Part shown: in pieces, positions 1 through 12,110 of the stretch | How positions within the stretch are numbered: the first letter of the stretch is position 1 | How the letters are laid out: the number at the start of each line of letters is the position of its first letter | Source of the DNA: Lingula anatina | Lineage: Eukaryota > Brachiopoda > Lingulata > Lingulida > Lingulidae | Length of the DNA stretch: 64,000 nucleotides | Assembly: GCF_001039355.2 (NCBI RefSeq) | Contig: NW_019775479.1 | Location: forward strand, 295,820 to 359,819 | Reading direction: 5' to 3' | Position numbers and translations under genes: made by a program | The notes under the pieces: generated by a model | The model's input: only the letters and a program-made list of their open reading frames with translations | What the model was told of the DNA's origin: nothing | Database searches by the model: none

Positions 1-438
1 ATATATACAGTCTTATATTTATACTGTCTTAACTGTCTGTCTCCAAAACACACTACTTCACCATCTGATATTTGTAAATTGTTGATATTTTGCTGCATAT
101 CAACTAGGTTTCAAACCAAATAACTTGGAAAAAAACACTTTTATGAATTAGCTATTGTTTGCAAGACATCACTCCATAAAAAAGTTTGTTATGTTTATCC
201 TTCAATTTTTCAGGGGTTGGACAAATTATATTCATCTGCTACCTTTTGCCATAATTTATAAAAAAAAATCCATAATGGCAGCTATTGCTTGCAAATAATT
301 TCTCCTGCTTGAAACATTTAGCCAGTAAACTAAAAAACTGAAATATGCCAAATATGCAACCAACAAGCCTTCAGTATTATTTTAACATGAAAACATAAAG
401 GATTAGAATGAAATCCTTAAAACAAGCCATGCACTCAC

Positions 439-628
439 CTCCACCATTTCTGTAACAGATATAAGGAAACCTCCATATGTTACCCAAACCAACAGCATAC
501 CCAATACAGGACAAGAAAAAGTCAAGTCGACCACTCCAGTTACCACGCACTTTGTTCTCGTCTTCTAGGCCCACCATCTTTGGCAAAGACAGCTTTCGCT
601 TAATTTTATCCCCCATAGATGGTTTCTC
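439..628 (-). CDS. SLC6 family Na+/Cl--dependent neurotransmitter/amino-acid transporter, N-terminal exon (partial gene)
   Basis: This exon encodes the cytoplasmic N-terminus and first membrane segment of an SLC6 symporter, a plasma-membrane carrier that couples Na+ and Cl- gradients to uptake of small amino-acid-like substrates. The TM1 signature is unmistakable: [20 protein letters not shown] followed by [16 protein letters not shown]. The unwound GYAVGLGN part supplies Na+ and substrate contacts in this family. The exon ends at G|GTGAGT inside the NGGG codons, and an acceptor (TTGTAG) lies just before 628. An in-frame ATG sits at 616, but the frame stays open up to the acceptor, so this may be an internal exon. 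The remaining eleven or so transmembrane helices would lie left of the window. The sequence resembles the glycine/GABA/taurine branch, but one exon does not give the substrate. Family call is firm; subtype is not. Confidence 0.9.
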
Positions 629-2468
629 CTACAAGTACAAAGAATGATGTCAGATAATATCAAAATCACTGAAAGGTTGCTACCTCTCTATCAAGACTAT
701 CAACTGTATCCAGTATGATATTAGAGTATTTTAAAGCTGATTCCAATACTACAAGGTGGAATTGTAATTCACTTTTTGATGCAGAAACAGGAATGATGGA
801 TAATAACTTGAACCATTCACAGTCTGTCACTTCAAAGCCAGCACATATCCAGATCATGCAGGGACACTCTCAGGTATCCCAAGGTGAGTGGTGAGGCTGG
901 GTAAAATGAGTTTGGGCTATTCCGGTTTAGACCAGCTCTGACACTGGGCTATACACTGTGTTTATCTCCAGTACAAAGAACTAATTATAATACTGTCTAT
1001 ATAATAGTAGCCAAATATATATTACTGCATACTGTGTATATGCATGCATTTATGTAATCTATACTTATATTTACATGAAAGTAGTGGAACTCCTAGGAAC
1101 TCCTTTGCATACCTTTAACTATAATGGTAAACAACTACTATGTGTACATGTACGAACTATAATAAGAACTTTGGGCTAGTTACTGAGCTCAAACATGGTA
1201 CAGAGACTAGGGTGACAAATCTCATCTTTAGCAAATGAATGTTTCCTGCAGTTGTTTGCTAAAGTTGCTGGTGCATTTAGCATGCAAGCGCACACACATA
1301 CACACACATAAAGAGAACTCATCCAGCAATAAAAGTCAACTATTGAGCCTCATTAAAAAGGCCGGGGCTCTCACAGCTCATGCTTTAAGTGTGTCAGCAA
1401 CATTTCCATGCAGTTTCAAACTGGCAAACTTTCTTACCTAAAATCTACACATAAGAATATATAAGGCCTTTAAGTCTCCAATGTTTTTAGTCAATTGTAT
1501 TCTAAACTTAAAGGCTTCTGACAAACTATTAATTAGAAAAAAATAAGTTTTTAGTTCCTTCCTTGAAGTTTTGGAAAAAATGCGAAAACTTATGGTCCAT
1601 AAGTGTCCTAAAATACCATTTATGCCCCTTTTAGCCTGCAAAAATTTCGTATAAAATCTTTTGAACACTTGTCTCTACAAACATGCCCCTTACATTTTAC
1701 ACATGCCAAAGTGAAGCTTAACATAATGTTTTGAACTTTATTCTGATCGTGAACAGTATTTGCCTGATGACTTATCCCACATGAGTTATGTTGAAAATAC
1801 AAGGAAAACAGAAAAAAAGGCAAATGTGAAGGCCATAATCTTAACCTGTTTACTAGATACTAACCATATGACAGCAGCACTTAAATAAGTGGTATCTTAT
1901 AACTCCAGCAACCCTGCTGGATTTCATGTACCAGGTGGTACGTTTCCAGTTAAAGAAGTTAAGGATGACAGATAAGCTGATTCTGACATGGACTAAGATA
2001 AATTATATATTCAACCCAAATCCCCTCCCCCTCCCCACCCCCCCAAAAAAAAGGAAAAAAAAAGAAAATATAAACAAACAAACAAGAAATGTGCATTTGG
2101 CAATTGTGCAAAACTGAAGTGCCAGTAGCTGTTACCATTACACTTATATTTAGGGACATAAGTCTCATACACACACACACTTAGGAAATAACCATAATAT
2201 ATTTTCTTTGAAGAATACCAAGATACATGAGTAGGAGGTAGATATATATATATATATATGCAACAATTTGAAGAAAACTTATATTCTTTTGAATTAAAAT
2301 GTTCATTTCCATAAACCTTTTTGACTCTCAGTTTGGTTACCAGATTTCGGACAATATACACACTATATGTACAAGTCAAACCTAAAAATATAAAGGAAAA
2401 AGGTTTCCATTAATGAAAAATCAAATCAAACTAATTTATCCAGGGGCAAGAAATCCTTGACATCTTAC
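629..2468. other. probable SLC6 intron, no further gene seen
   Basis: This is AT-rich non-coding sequence between the two putative SLC6 exons. It holds a short TA microsatellite near 2240-2260 and a C-rich/A-rich stretch near 2020-2075. An open frame at 666-857 (minus) has no family resemblance and no convincing splice context. Confidence 0.5.
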
Positions 2469-2584
2469 CTCCACCTTGGCTCTGTCCGGTGTTCTACAGA
2501 TTGTTGTTTTCTTCAAACTGTTGAGCCAGTCTGCATGGGACTGGATGTATGGGTCAAAATTACATAATTTCCCAAGACGAGTCA
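2469..2584 (-). CDS. candidate upstream exon of the SLC6 gene
   Basis: On the minus strand an open frame ends at GTG GAG|GTAAGA, a strong donor, and joins in phase 0 to GAG AAA CCA at the start of the exon at 628. The product (DPYIQSHADWLNSLKK, then RTPDRAKVE) is of mixed composition and looks like a charged cytoplasmic N-terminal tail. The chosen acceptor, ...AACTTAG before 2584, has a poor pyrimidine tract and no ATG lies in this frame, so the 5' limit and the true start are unresolved. I do not recognise the peptide. Support comes from the donor, the matching phase and the open frame only. Confidence 0.4.
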
Positions 2585-4307
2585 CTAAGTTCACCAAATG
2601 TTATTTGTGTACCTAACCTAGTTTTGAGTGATTACTAGATGTACATGTGCTGCAGTATTTGTTATAGGGTTACACCTTTTTGTGTATTGACACATAAAGT
2701 TAGGCAACATTACAGTACATGGCATCTTTCCCATTGCCTTGAAATACATGTATGTTACTTAATCTTATCTACATACTTATTATCCAATATGAAAATATCC
2801 ACTTAATTAGTTGTTGTAAATGTATATTTTTTTTCCCAGACATAAATTTGTATCAACAAGCCCACTGTTTAAATAAAACAAAATAAAAAATAAAATAAAA
2901 TATATCATGCTCAAGTATAAGACTATGCAAAGATGGTCTGGTTTGACATTGACTGGTTTACAATATAATCTTAAATTCCACTGGAGTGTTTCCCAATAAG
3001 TGCAATAAAAACAAATAGAATTTAAATCAATTAATTACTAGTAATCATAAAACATCAAGGTTTTCATCTGTATCAAAATTTCACAAGACTGACTGAAAAC
3101 TGCTGGGAAAAATGACCAGATGAGTGACGAGTAACATGCTCCATTCCTTAGTTACAGATATGGTGGGTCACAGGGGGATGGAGGTGGGTGGTGATTATCT
3201 AAATTTTCAAAACAAGTACACACTATGGTAAACCTTACTGTATAACTTATGTTAATCACATTTCATAAAGCTGATTCAAAAAGTGATAGCATTGACCCAC
3301 CTTGGAGGCCGCCCACCATGAGGAACTGGACATCTTGACACCAAGAACATGTGTAAAACTGCTTGGGTTAATTCATTCAACATGACCTTTATGCACAAAA
3401 CCTTTTCTTCCTTGTTTACAACTAACGCATTAAGTAAACATCCGTTATACTATTGACATATAACCTTTTCAAGACAATACAAAGTAAAGCTACAGGTGAG
3501 GTGTAAGGGAACTTGCATCAACTATAATATAAGCTAATGTTCAATTCTGTGTGCTTGTTGTTGTTCACATTCTGCATGATCAGCAAAAGAGTAAACTTTG
3601 GCTAGACATGTTTAGATAATGTCTAAAAACTGAGTAAATGTAACACCACCCCGGTAGCACTATCTGATAATATGTTTTCTCTGAAATAAGAGATATAACA
3701 GCTTCTACTAGGGAGGTCAGGTCACGCCGCTTACACAGCGGAAAGCGGGAAAAAATCTAACCTTGCTGTGTGTTTTCCATCATAACTTCCAAGTTTTGGG
3801 TCCTATGGTAAATATAAAAACATATTTAGAAAGTACATTCAGTGGGCTTTTTTGCAATATCTGTAACAATGTATTATCTCTGCGATAAAAACCTCCATCC
3901 ATGAAAATCCCGCGAGAAATCGCCGGTGATTTCACTTCCTCGTTTGGTTCCCGCTATTTACGCATCTTGTTCAACCTGCGCGTTTCGCGGCATATTTCTA
4001 AAAGCTCCGTACGGCGTCCCGGGTGTTATTTCCATGGATTTGACCACATATTCGTGCAGAGGATGAATCAGCCTTTCGAGTGAGGGGTTACAGAAGGTCA
4101 GAAAACCGAAAAAAGCAGCCACAGCTTGCATTTTAATTTTTTAATCGCATTTTAGAGTTAGAATAACGAAGTTTGCAAAGTTCTGTAACCCCTACCTAGA
4201 TAATTTAACTAATTCTCTTTTTATATGAGCTGTTTATTTGTCATTTTTTGCTAAGACGTAGCCGGAACAGCCTTTCGAAAGTTTGTGCTTTTGATCTTAC
4301 CGCAGGT

Positions 4308-4917
4308 AAAATGGAGGACGCGCCAAGCTGTTCTGCTGATGAAAGGGCTCATGTATTTTCAGCACCCAAAGAGGCTCGAGAATTGTTCACAAAACACAAG
4401 AATATTTATAAAACGACTGCAATTAACGAATATAGGGTTAATTTTATGCCTAATAACAGTGAAGAGGTACATGATTTAGCCATTTACAGGAAACTGAAAT
4501 TGGTCTATGGGGGCCGTAGCGATAGTCCGAAGGTTCAATAGTCCGAAGGTTCACCACAGAACCTTCGGACCAATGAACCCTTGATTAAAAAATCGATAAA
4601 AATGTTACCACTTTTCGGACCATTGAACCTTCGGACCAATGAACCTTCGGACTATCGAGACGCCCCCGGGCCATGATTCTGCATTGTTACTGAGAGGTAA
4701 AAAAAGAGAGACTTACTTAGATAAGGACTTTTTGTACCCAAGAACTAGAGAACAGTACATAACTGAAGAAATAAAGGATAAAGAAAAAATTAAGAAAAGA
4801 GCTTTAGCAGTCAAAAAAAAAAAATCAAGTTTGAAAAGAAAGTATGAAGCAAGTGTAAGTGAAATTGAAAGGCTTGATGATGAGAATGAAAACTTATTTT
4901 TAAATATTGAGTACTAA
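4308..4917 (+). pseudogene. element-internal ORF interrupted by a nested MITE
   Basis: A frame opens at an ATG at 4308 (MEDAPSCSADERAHVF...) and runs into the nested insertion near 4508. After the insertion the reading resumes from about 4668 (GHDSALLLRGKKRETYLDK) and ends with a highly charged, probably coiled-coil segment rich in Lys/Glu (KIKKRALAVKKKKSSLKRKY) before a stop at 4917. An upstream ATG at 4248 in the same frame would extend it. The total would be about 150 residues without the insertion. I do not recognise the protein. It could be a fragment of a captured host gene or a remnant of the element's own protein. Confidence 0.35.
4509..4667. mobile_element. nested palindromic MITE, about 159 bp
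   Basis: The ends are near-inverted copies: GGGGGCCGTAGCGATAGTCC on the left, and GGGGGCGTCTCGATAGTCC as the reverse complement of the right. Inside, the unit GTCCGAAGGTTCA recurs in both orientations, so most of the element can fold back. It sits inside the ORF of the larger transposon and is therefore younger. G/C runs at the borders prevent a definite target duplication call. Confidence 0.7.
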
Positions 4918-5681
4918 AAGAGTGTCTTCCATTTATATTCAGTTGAAAACTAATGCACGCCATCCTGTATGCTATTGCTGTTGTAGCATTGGTTGCCAAG
5001 GCAATAGCGCCAATGTATTTTTCTATTATTCATCTTTATTTCATATGACCAAAAGATTCTTCCATTTCTTATTCAGTTGAAAAATTCATGATAATGTGTA
5101 AAATGTAATTCAAACTGTTACCATAGCAACAACTATCATAATAATGGTTTCCATAGCAACAGATACATTAGAAGCCATTATTTTTGTTTCCAATGATGAC
5201 ACATTATATTTAGCATTTTTTTTATCCAAAAGTAGCCTTTGGACAGTGGTTTTGAAGCATCATAGTTGAAAAATCGAAAAAAAGTGTTGATGTTTATCGA
5301 GATTTAGCAACGGTTGCCATGGAAATCATGAATAAATTCCACAAAATTATATATTGACAGATTCCTCTTTGCATAGTGTGACTGTCTTCAAAATTTCAAA
5401 TCGATATTTTACTCCGTTCAAAAGTTATACCAATTTTGTTTAATTGATTTGGCAATTGGGTGACACTTTTGGCTTCCACTGTTACATGCGCTTGCATGCA
5501 AGACTTTTTCAAAATTTTGTGGCCAACTTGCATTCTTATAAATTTAATAACTTTTGATTGGCTTGCTCGATTTTCAAAAAGTAAAATGTTTTAGAAAGCT
5601 CTTGAATTGATCTATCAGAAAACATCAATTTGACCGAAATCAATGTGAGTTACAAAAGTTATCTGACCTCCCTACTTCTAC

Positions 5682-8108
5682 AAGCATAAGCTTCACAAAT
5701 TACTTCAGAAACATACAATGTACTATCTACAACACTAGTAAAAAGGCTTTTAAATTCTGTCTTTGAACTTGACCAGCTTTTAAATTTAAGCAAGTTATGA
5801 AGCATCTGGGTGACGTTGATCACTATATACTCCTTTAATATATATATATATGTTAGTGGAGTATAATCTGTACAGTTTGCTGCACATAAAGGTAAAGAGC
5901 ACAGTTGCTGTAAGCAAGGAGTTATAACAGATTATAACTCCTTGCTGTAAGTACATGTAAAAGTCACCCAGAGTTAAGAGAGTCACTGGAAACTTGCCAC
6001 TTTTATCAGCTTGTCTCTGCCATCTCCAGCATTATAATAACAGCTACACTGTAGGGTGGAAATATGCTCATAATAAAGGTGAGCTTCCCCCAGTGACCTC
6101 TCAAAGTCAGGGTGGTAAAATAACAGAATACAGTGTGACCAACTACTGCAATACAAGAGAGTATGAGCAATAATTTTGCAGTAACATCAAAATTTATTTA
6201 ATGGAAAAATACACCTACAGTATAGTTAAGTAACTGTTAGCAAAACTAATGATGGCATACAGTATATCATATACAACTTGTACATGTTAATAATACATTT
6301 CCCTCAGGATTCTCCTAAGATGTTCTCCCAAGTGTATTTTCTAATGGAAGCCTTTTCTCCATAAATCACATCATACACTAGACTAGTACATGTATATATT
6401 TAAAGTGTGTACCAGTACATGGGGCTTTCCTCTGTTTACCTGGTCAGGTCAGTTACAGAAACAAGTAAACGTGAAAGGGGTCACACGGAACTTTCAATCA
6501 CAATTATGAGCAAAACAGGTGAGGCATTTTTAACATATACGCTTGTTACTTCTGAAATAAATTTTTGTACCACTGAAAATTTCAGTGGTTTTTATTTTTT
6601 TCCACACACCCACAAACACACACACACACTACTAATAATTACATACCTTCACAGTGGTGCTATATTTGAGATGTGTTTTAAAGTTGTGTGAATGGACCAA
6701 AAGAAAACATCTTTACTTATGTTTTTTTTTAGGTTAAATGAGGTCAGGTTATAAACTGGGTAATAATTGGGAAGAACAGAGATATTAAGGTAAACTATAA
6801 TATTTATTCTAGGACAGATGCCATGTATTCTAGGACAGATGCCATGTATTCTAGGACAGATGCCATGGTACAATGATATCTTGAAGAATGTTTAACCTAA
6901 ATTGGCCAAAACTGGGTGACACTGGAAAAACCTTTTTATCTTCAATGTATGTAAATAAAGTTCACCTTGAAATGCCCGGTTTACTATGTTTCTGAAGTTA
7001 TCAATGTCCAAATTATCACTTGTTTTTTTTAGCAATATCAAGGGTGACTTTTTTTTTTTTTTTTGTTTCCTACAAATGGCCAAATTTGCTTTCCTACACA
7101 GTGACCAATATATAATATGATACTTTTGTCAGGGAGGGTCTAAAGCAACATTTTATCAGTGCTTTGCTAATTAGCCATCATTAAACCTTACTGTGACACA
7201 ATGCCCTGATTGTGCTAGTTGTGATGCCTGGCTCAACCAATCACAATTAAATATTAATAAAATGGTTGGAAGAAAAATATCTGGAGAGAAATTGCAACCC
7301 GACCTTTTTTCCCTTTTTTCCCCAGTCTTTGTTTTTATTTCAAAATTACTCTTCTATCTTTATGTTGCTAAATCAGAGATACTTTATCTGTTTTGGCATA
7401 AGATCAGGATTACATCATCAAGTTAAACTAAATTTAGATGATGGTCAAGACAGGACAGTCAGGTTGTTGTCCAGATCGAAATGTCATGTCCTCAGCAAAA
7501 GTAGCAGCTGCTGTAGATGTAGAGCAAGGTGCATGTTTATCCAGTTTATGACAGTATAAGCCTGTATTTGTTTATCCAAAGATCCAGCTTACTTTCTTAA
7601 CATCTCTATCTATGACTGATTTGAGTCTTTTCAGTCTGATATGACAAGGATAAGTTTTTCTCAGCATGTTACGGAAACTGCCCAACATTCATGCTGTCCT
7701 CTTAGTGGGTCTATATCCTGTGCTTTTTGCCTCAATACCCTCCATAAACAGACAAACACACATGCATGCACACACCCACATGCATACAACATATATTTGT
7801 ACAATGTGTCAACCAATCATCTAAGAATTTACAAAGGAAAGGGTGGGTTAGCATCAAGCTCTCTTGATCCAGGTCTAAGTATAACATTAAACCTTGTGTG
7901 AACAAGTCTTAGGTATATTATAATCAAAATGAAATAAACACCCAAAGGTAGTCAGTCACATATCCATGTTTGCATTGTGGATTACCACTATGTATGAGAT
8001 GAAATGATCCATAAAAAAGGTTATCTCTTCATCAGGGGTGCCTCTCTTTTGTCAACAACAAAGAACCTAGAAAATATTCTGACAAAAGAAAATATTTCTA
8101 AATGATCT
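5682..8108. other. intergenic, no gene seen; small repeats
   Basis: No coding signal is convincing here. Visible structures are a TA run near 5836-5852, a hairpin at about 5912-5946 (AGCAAGGAGTTATAA and its complement separated by a few bases), and three tandem 21-bp units TTCTAGGACAGATGCCATGTA at about 6809-6868. A poly-T tract lies near 7048-7065 and a CA-rich stretch near 6604-6630. Confidence 0.5.
6809..6868. repeat. 21-bp tandem repeat, 3 copies
   Basis: The unit TTCTAGGACAGATGCCATGTA occurs three times head to tail with almost no divergence; the last copy ends GGTA. Confidence 0.85.
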
Positions 8109-8536
8109 NNNNNNNNNNNNNNNNNNNNNNNNNNNNNNNNNNNNNNNNNNNNNNNNNNNNNNNNNNNNNNNNNNNNNNNNNNNNNNNNNNNNNNNNNNNN
8201 NNNNNNNNNNNNNNNNNNNNNNNNNNNNNNNNNNNNNNNNNNNNNNNNNNNNNNNNNNNNNNNNNNNNNNNNNNNNNNNNNNNNNNNNNNNNNNNNNNNN
8301 NNNNNNNNNNNNNNNNNNNNNNNNNNNNNNNNNNNNNNNNNNNNNNNNNNNNNNNNNNNNNNNNNNNNNNNNNNNNNNNNNNNNNNNNNNNNNNNNNNNN
8401 NNNNNNNNNNNNNNNNNNNNNNNNNNNNNNNNNNNNNNNNNNNNNNNNNNNNNNNNNNNNNNNNNNNNNNNNNNNNNNNNNNNNNNNNNNNNNNNNNNNN
8501 NNNNNNNNNNNNNNNNNNNNNNNNNNNNNNNNNNNN
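8109..8536. other. assembly gap (428 N)
   Basis: An unbroken run of undetermined bases. Open frames drawn through it are artefacts. Confidence 0.99.
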
Positions 8537-11500
8537 GTACCTTGTCATATATTTTATAAAAGAACAGTTACCAGACACAAAAAACTCAAAAGTATGATTA
8601 TACATACTTCACAGATCATTTTAACTTAAATCTTGCTCTCGAATTACATACGTATTAAACAAGTTTTGGGGATAAAAATGTTGCTTTAGATTTCAGGGAT
8701 TTCTCTGTCCCCAGAGCACATCACTATTTATACAATTCTTACTACTTTCTGTAGCTACTGACAAGGACTACAAAATAGCATTTTGAATTTTTCTTTTGAG
8801 GTGCACTAAACATTTTAACAATAAAAATTTCTTCCATCAATTACCCTCTTCTGGAGGTCATATCTCTGCTGAAGAAATTTAACATAAAGGCATTGTAACA
8901 TAAGTGAAAGACTGCACTTATATACCCTTTTGTAATGCTGCATATATCTGTTAAAGGTCTGTTAAGGTTATCAAATAAGGCTATGGAAGTAAACAAACAA
9001 ACAAACTGAAACCTATAAAAATAAATTCTAACTTTGGCTGAAATAAACTTATGTCTTTCAGCAATTTCCTCATCCCTAACAATTCAAAAAGGGTGTCTTA
9101 TTTATTAAAAAAAATTGTTAGCTATTCAACAAATACTTATTGAAACCAGCCCTGGTCAGCTGTTTTCAGTTTTACATAGGTCATAAACAGGGTGCGTGTC
9201 TAGTACTAACATAAACTCACATGTTCAAAAATTGCAGCATAGTTCTAGGTATGATGGCAGGCAGGAGAACAAACATATATCTAGAGCTTATAAACTAAGC
9301 TTAATTACTGTATAGGTCAAGAATATATTACCATTGGTAATGCATTCTTGATTAGATCAATGGCCACTGATCAGAAGCTTGCAAAGAAGTATCCTACCAA
9401 GAGGGGGCAACATTTTTTCAATAAAAATGTGCTTTAATTAACAATGTGGGTCAACCTCTGAGTTTAGCATGTGATACAACTGCCAGCAAACTACATAGCC
9501 TTGCAAAACAGCCCCAAGAACACCAGTAGCAGCGTACTATCTTTGTTAAAATATAACCTTAGCATATTACCATAACATTGAAAAGATTCCTTGGAAAAAA
9601 TAAGTGCCTACCTTTTTACAAATTTCCAGGTAGTGGCTCTTAGAAACAGTTATACAGTTTGGGCCTTGCACGTGAATCTATTACTCATCCCAGATTCACT
9701 GGTGGAAATTTCCATGATATAATATAAAAATACGCAACCCCGTATGTAAATGATATGGATAATTTTCCTGTTTGATGCTGAAGCATTACTTCTGTGCATG
9801 CAGTACGTGATGCACATTAAGCCTTAGAACACTTAGCTTGGGGGGCAGGGGGGGAGAGGGAATCTGTCTAGATTTCCCCCCTTATTTGCTTAGATAATGC
9901 AGAACTAAACATTCTCATATTATGAGATAATGCTGTCACATCAAAAATACATAAAGGTTAATTGGCAAACCCAAGGTGATGAGGTGACAGCTGCATTTAT
10001 GGGGTAAAAACTGTAATATCAATTTCAAACAGACCTCCCTCACCTGAACAGATAATAAAACTGTTAGACCACTTATTCAATCACTAAAATAAGTACAACA
10101 TTGTGGTACAAGACTATTTTTTTGATATGATTACTTCTGATATTTCATCAGTAATAACGTGAAATAATATTTTTGTGTAATGCTTGGAGCATCATTATCA
10201 GGGGCTCATATCTTATAAACAACAAAATTCTAAACCAAATGCTGGCACCTTATTGTCGTTCACACCCTAATTGTCAACTGTGCCAAGTTTCATGATTATG
10301 TCTCACTTAGTTGCTCAGTTACACCATAAACCGATCACCATCTCACACCAAAGCAGTGATATTGACAATTAAAGCTTTGCCACCTCATGTGCAGAAGCAA
10401 GTTTGGTGTTGAATAAAGGAGCAAAAAATAAAAGAGTTTGTGCTCTTGAAGTGTTTATTTTTAATGCAATAATATTAAGGTACAATAAGTATTTTAGGTA
10501 AACGAAAAATGTGGGGGAGAGGGGGAAGCTACTTTGCAAAATGTAAGCCTTTTTAACTTATAAAGTTATAAATCTTGAAACTATATGGAATGAGCGAAGT
10601 CTTTGAATTTTTTTAAAAAGAAGGAAGATCAGTGCATCTTGTGAAAATACCTAAATCTAATCTATATATAGCTATTGAAAAATACTATTCAATCAACCAA
10701 TCAAATCATTCATTAATCACTGATTTGTCAGAGCCATGGATGCATGCACACATACATGCATGCACACACACACACACACACACACGTGTGTGCGCACACG
10801 CATGCACGCAGACAGAGAAGCACACATCCATGCATTCACATGTTCACAATACAATTCCTCTGAACTTAAGAATAAACCTGAAGCAAGAATGTCATATTTA
10901 ATAAATGAACACCTTGGCAAGCCCCATAATTTGACCTGCATTGAATCAATTATTTTGAATGTCTTTTACTCTTGGGATTTTTTAATAGATCCCCAGTCTT
11001 ACTTAGAGACATTCAATATCACCTACATGCGGAAGGATGGAGCATTAATGAAGGAACAGCTACGAAAAATATCAACAGGTGCAATAAAAATACTGCAGGT
11101 TCTGTTTACACTCAGCCCAAAGAGTACCTGCTGTGCACCTACTTCTGTAATGGGTATCAATTAATGTAAGGTTGTGCCGATTGTAAGCCAAATTACACTG
11201 ATTGTACAAAGCTAAATTACAGATATTTGTTTGTGGGCTAGGATGGGGAGTTATATTAAACTTAATTTTAATTGATAATCATTAATATATATATATAATA
11301 TTGGGCTTGGTAATACAAACATATCCATTACATAACATGTTGATTAGAGGGCCAACACTTTGTACTATTTAGTGCTCAATGAAGATATTATTATTATTAG
11401 AACTATTTTTATAATCACTAAAATCAGACACTCAAGTCAGTCTACATCACTTATGACTGCATATCTTCAATCCATTTTAACCTAATAGATACATGACTAC

Positions 11501-11742
11501 ATGGCTGGTAAACTTAACATTTTTCACCTAGTGCATGTAACCATGCTGACAGTAAATAACTGGATTCTGCACTGAAAGCAAGGTGTAAGCACTTCACTTT
11601 TGCACAGGTAACAGTCAGGTGAACAAAAGTGAAGCTTTGCAACCCCACTGGAACTGTACCAACTACATGTAATTAAGTTTAAAGGTGCATAGAACTATGG
11701 CTTAAGAGTTCCCTCTGGTTCCCAACATACTCATATAATCCC
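8537..11742. other. intergenic, no gene seen
   Basis: AT-rich sequence without recognisable coding exons. A CA/TG microsatellite with ATGCATGCA motifs lies at about 10736-10810, and a purine-rich GGGGGCAGGGGGGGAGAGGG tract near 9840-9860. Confidence 0.5.
10739..10810. repeat. CA/GTGTG microsatellite
   Basis: Alternating purine-pyrimidine sequence: a run of CA dinucleotides followed by GTGTGTGCGCACACGCATGC. It explains the long open frames on both strands at this place. Confidence 0.85.
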
Positions 11743-12110
11743 TACCCTCTACCAGGGCGACTGATAGATTTTTACGGATATTCACAGATATGTCTCTAGC
11801 TAGATAGATTGTCATTTTAACTCTAAGTCAATTGTGGGATACGGCTCACTTCGGGAAACCCCTTCCAACCACGTGACTGGTTTTTGCAGACAGCAGAGCC
11901 TAGACAGGTTGCGTAACGTGCAGTTAGCACATCGTCGCGAAGCGAAGCTCAAGCAGCGCGAGAATAAAGCCCTCTGCGCGCGGGCAAAGATAATTGCTTT
12001 CAGATGGCATTTCTGTACAGGGTGACTTAGAGTTAAAATGACAATCTATCTAGCTAGAGACATATCTGTGAATATCCGTAAAAATCTATCAGTCGCCCTG
12101 GTAGAGGGTA
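11743..12110. mobile_element. inverted-repeat element with 88-bp perfect arms
   Basis: The arms at 11743-11830 and 12023-12110 are exact reverse complements over 88 bp (starting TACCCTCTACCAGGGCGACT). They enclose a 192-bp core that is CpG-rich compared with its surroundings. Perfect arms indicate a young insertion. The boundary is ambiguous. If the element starts at CCCTCTACC, a TA lies at both edges, as for Tc1/mariner-type MITEs. A 7-bp direct repeat TATAATC also lies nearby (11734-11740 and 12111-12117), with two extra C on the left. No transposase ORF is seen. Confidence 0.75.

Larger units (their letters stand above)
3702..5681. mobile_element. non-autonomous DNA transposon, 1,966 bp, with 7-bp target-site duplication
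   Basis: The element runs from 3709 to 5674. Its ends are inverted repeats, TAGGGAGGTCAG on the left and CTGACCTCCCTA on the right. They are flanked by a perfect direct repeat CTTCTAC at 3702-3708 and 5675-5681, the footprint of a cut-and-paste insertion. No transposase is recognisable. The interior has a GC- and CpG-rich patch near 3900-4080 that contrasts with the AT-rich surroundings, and an ORF (see 4308-4917) split by a nested MITE. A TAGGG start resembles hAT-type ends, but hAT duplications are normally 8 bp, so I leave the superfamily open. Confidence 0.7.

Noticed and set aside
666-857. 63-residue minus-strand frame (MIWICAGFEVTDCEWFKLL...)
   Set aside because: Protein-like composition, but no family match, no good splice context and a position inside the SLC6 intron; kept out of the gene list.
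8021-8629. Long frames on both strands across 8.1-8.5 kb
   Set aside because: They consist almost wholly of undetermined bases in the assembly gap.
10717-11169. Overlapping long frames around the CA repeat
   Set aside because: They are kept open by the dinucleotide repeat; the sequence beyond it shows no family motif or splice structure.
11834-12025. Open frame in the core of the inverted-repeat element
   Set aside because: Short, bounded by the arms, no motif; best read as the GC-rich filler of a non-autonomous element.
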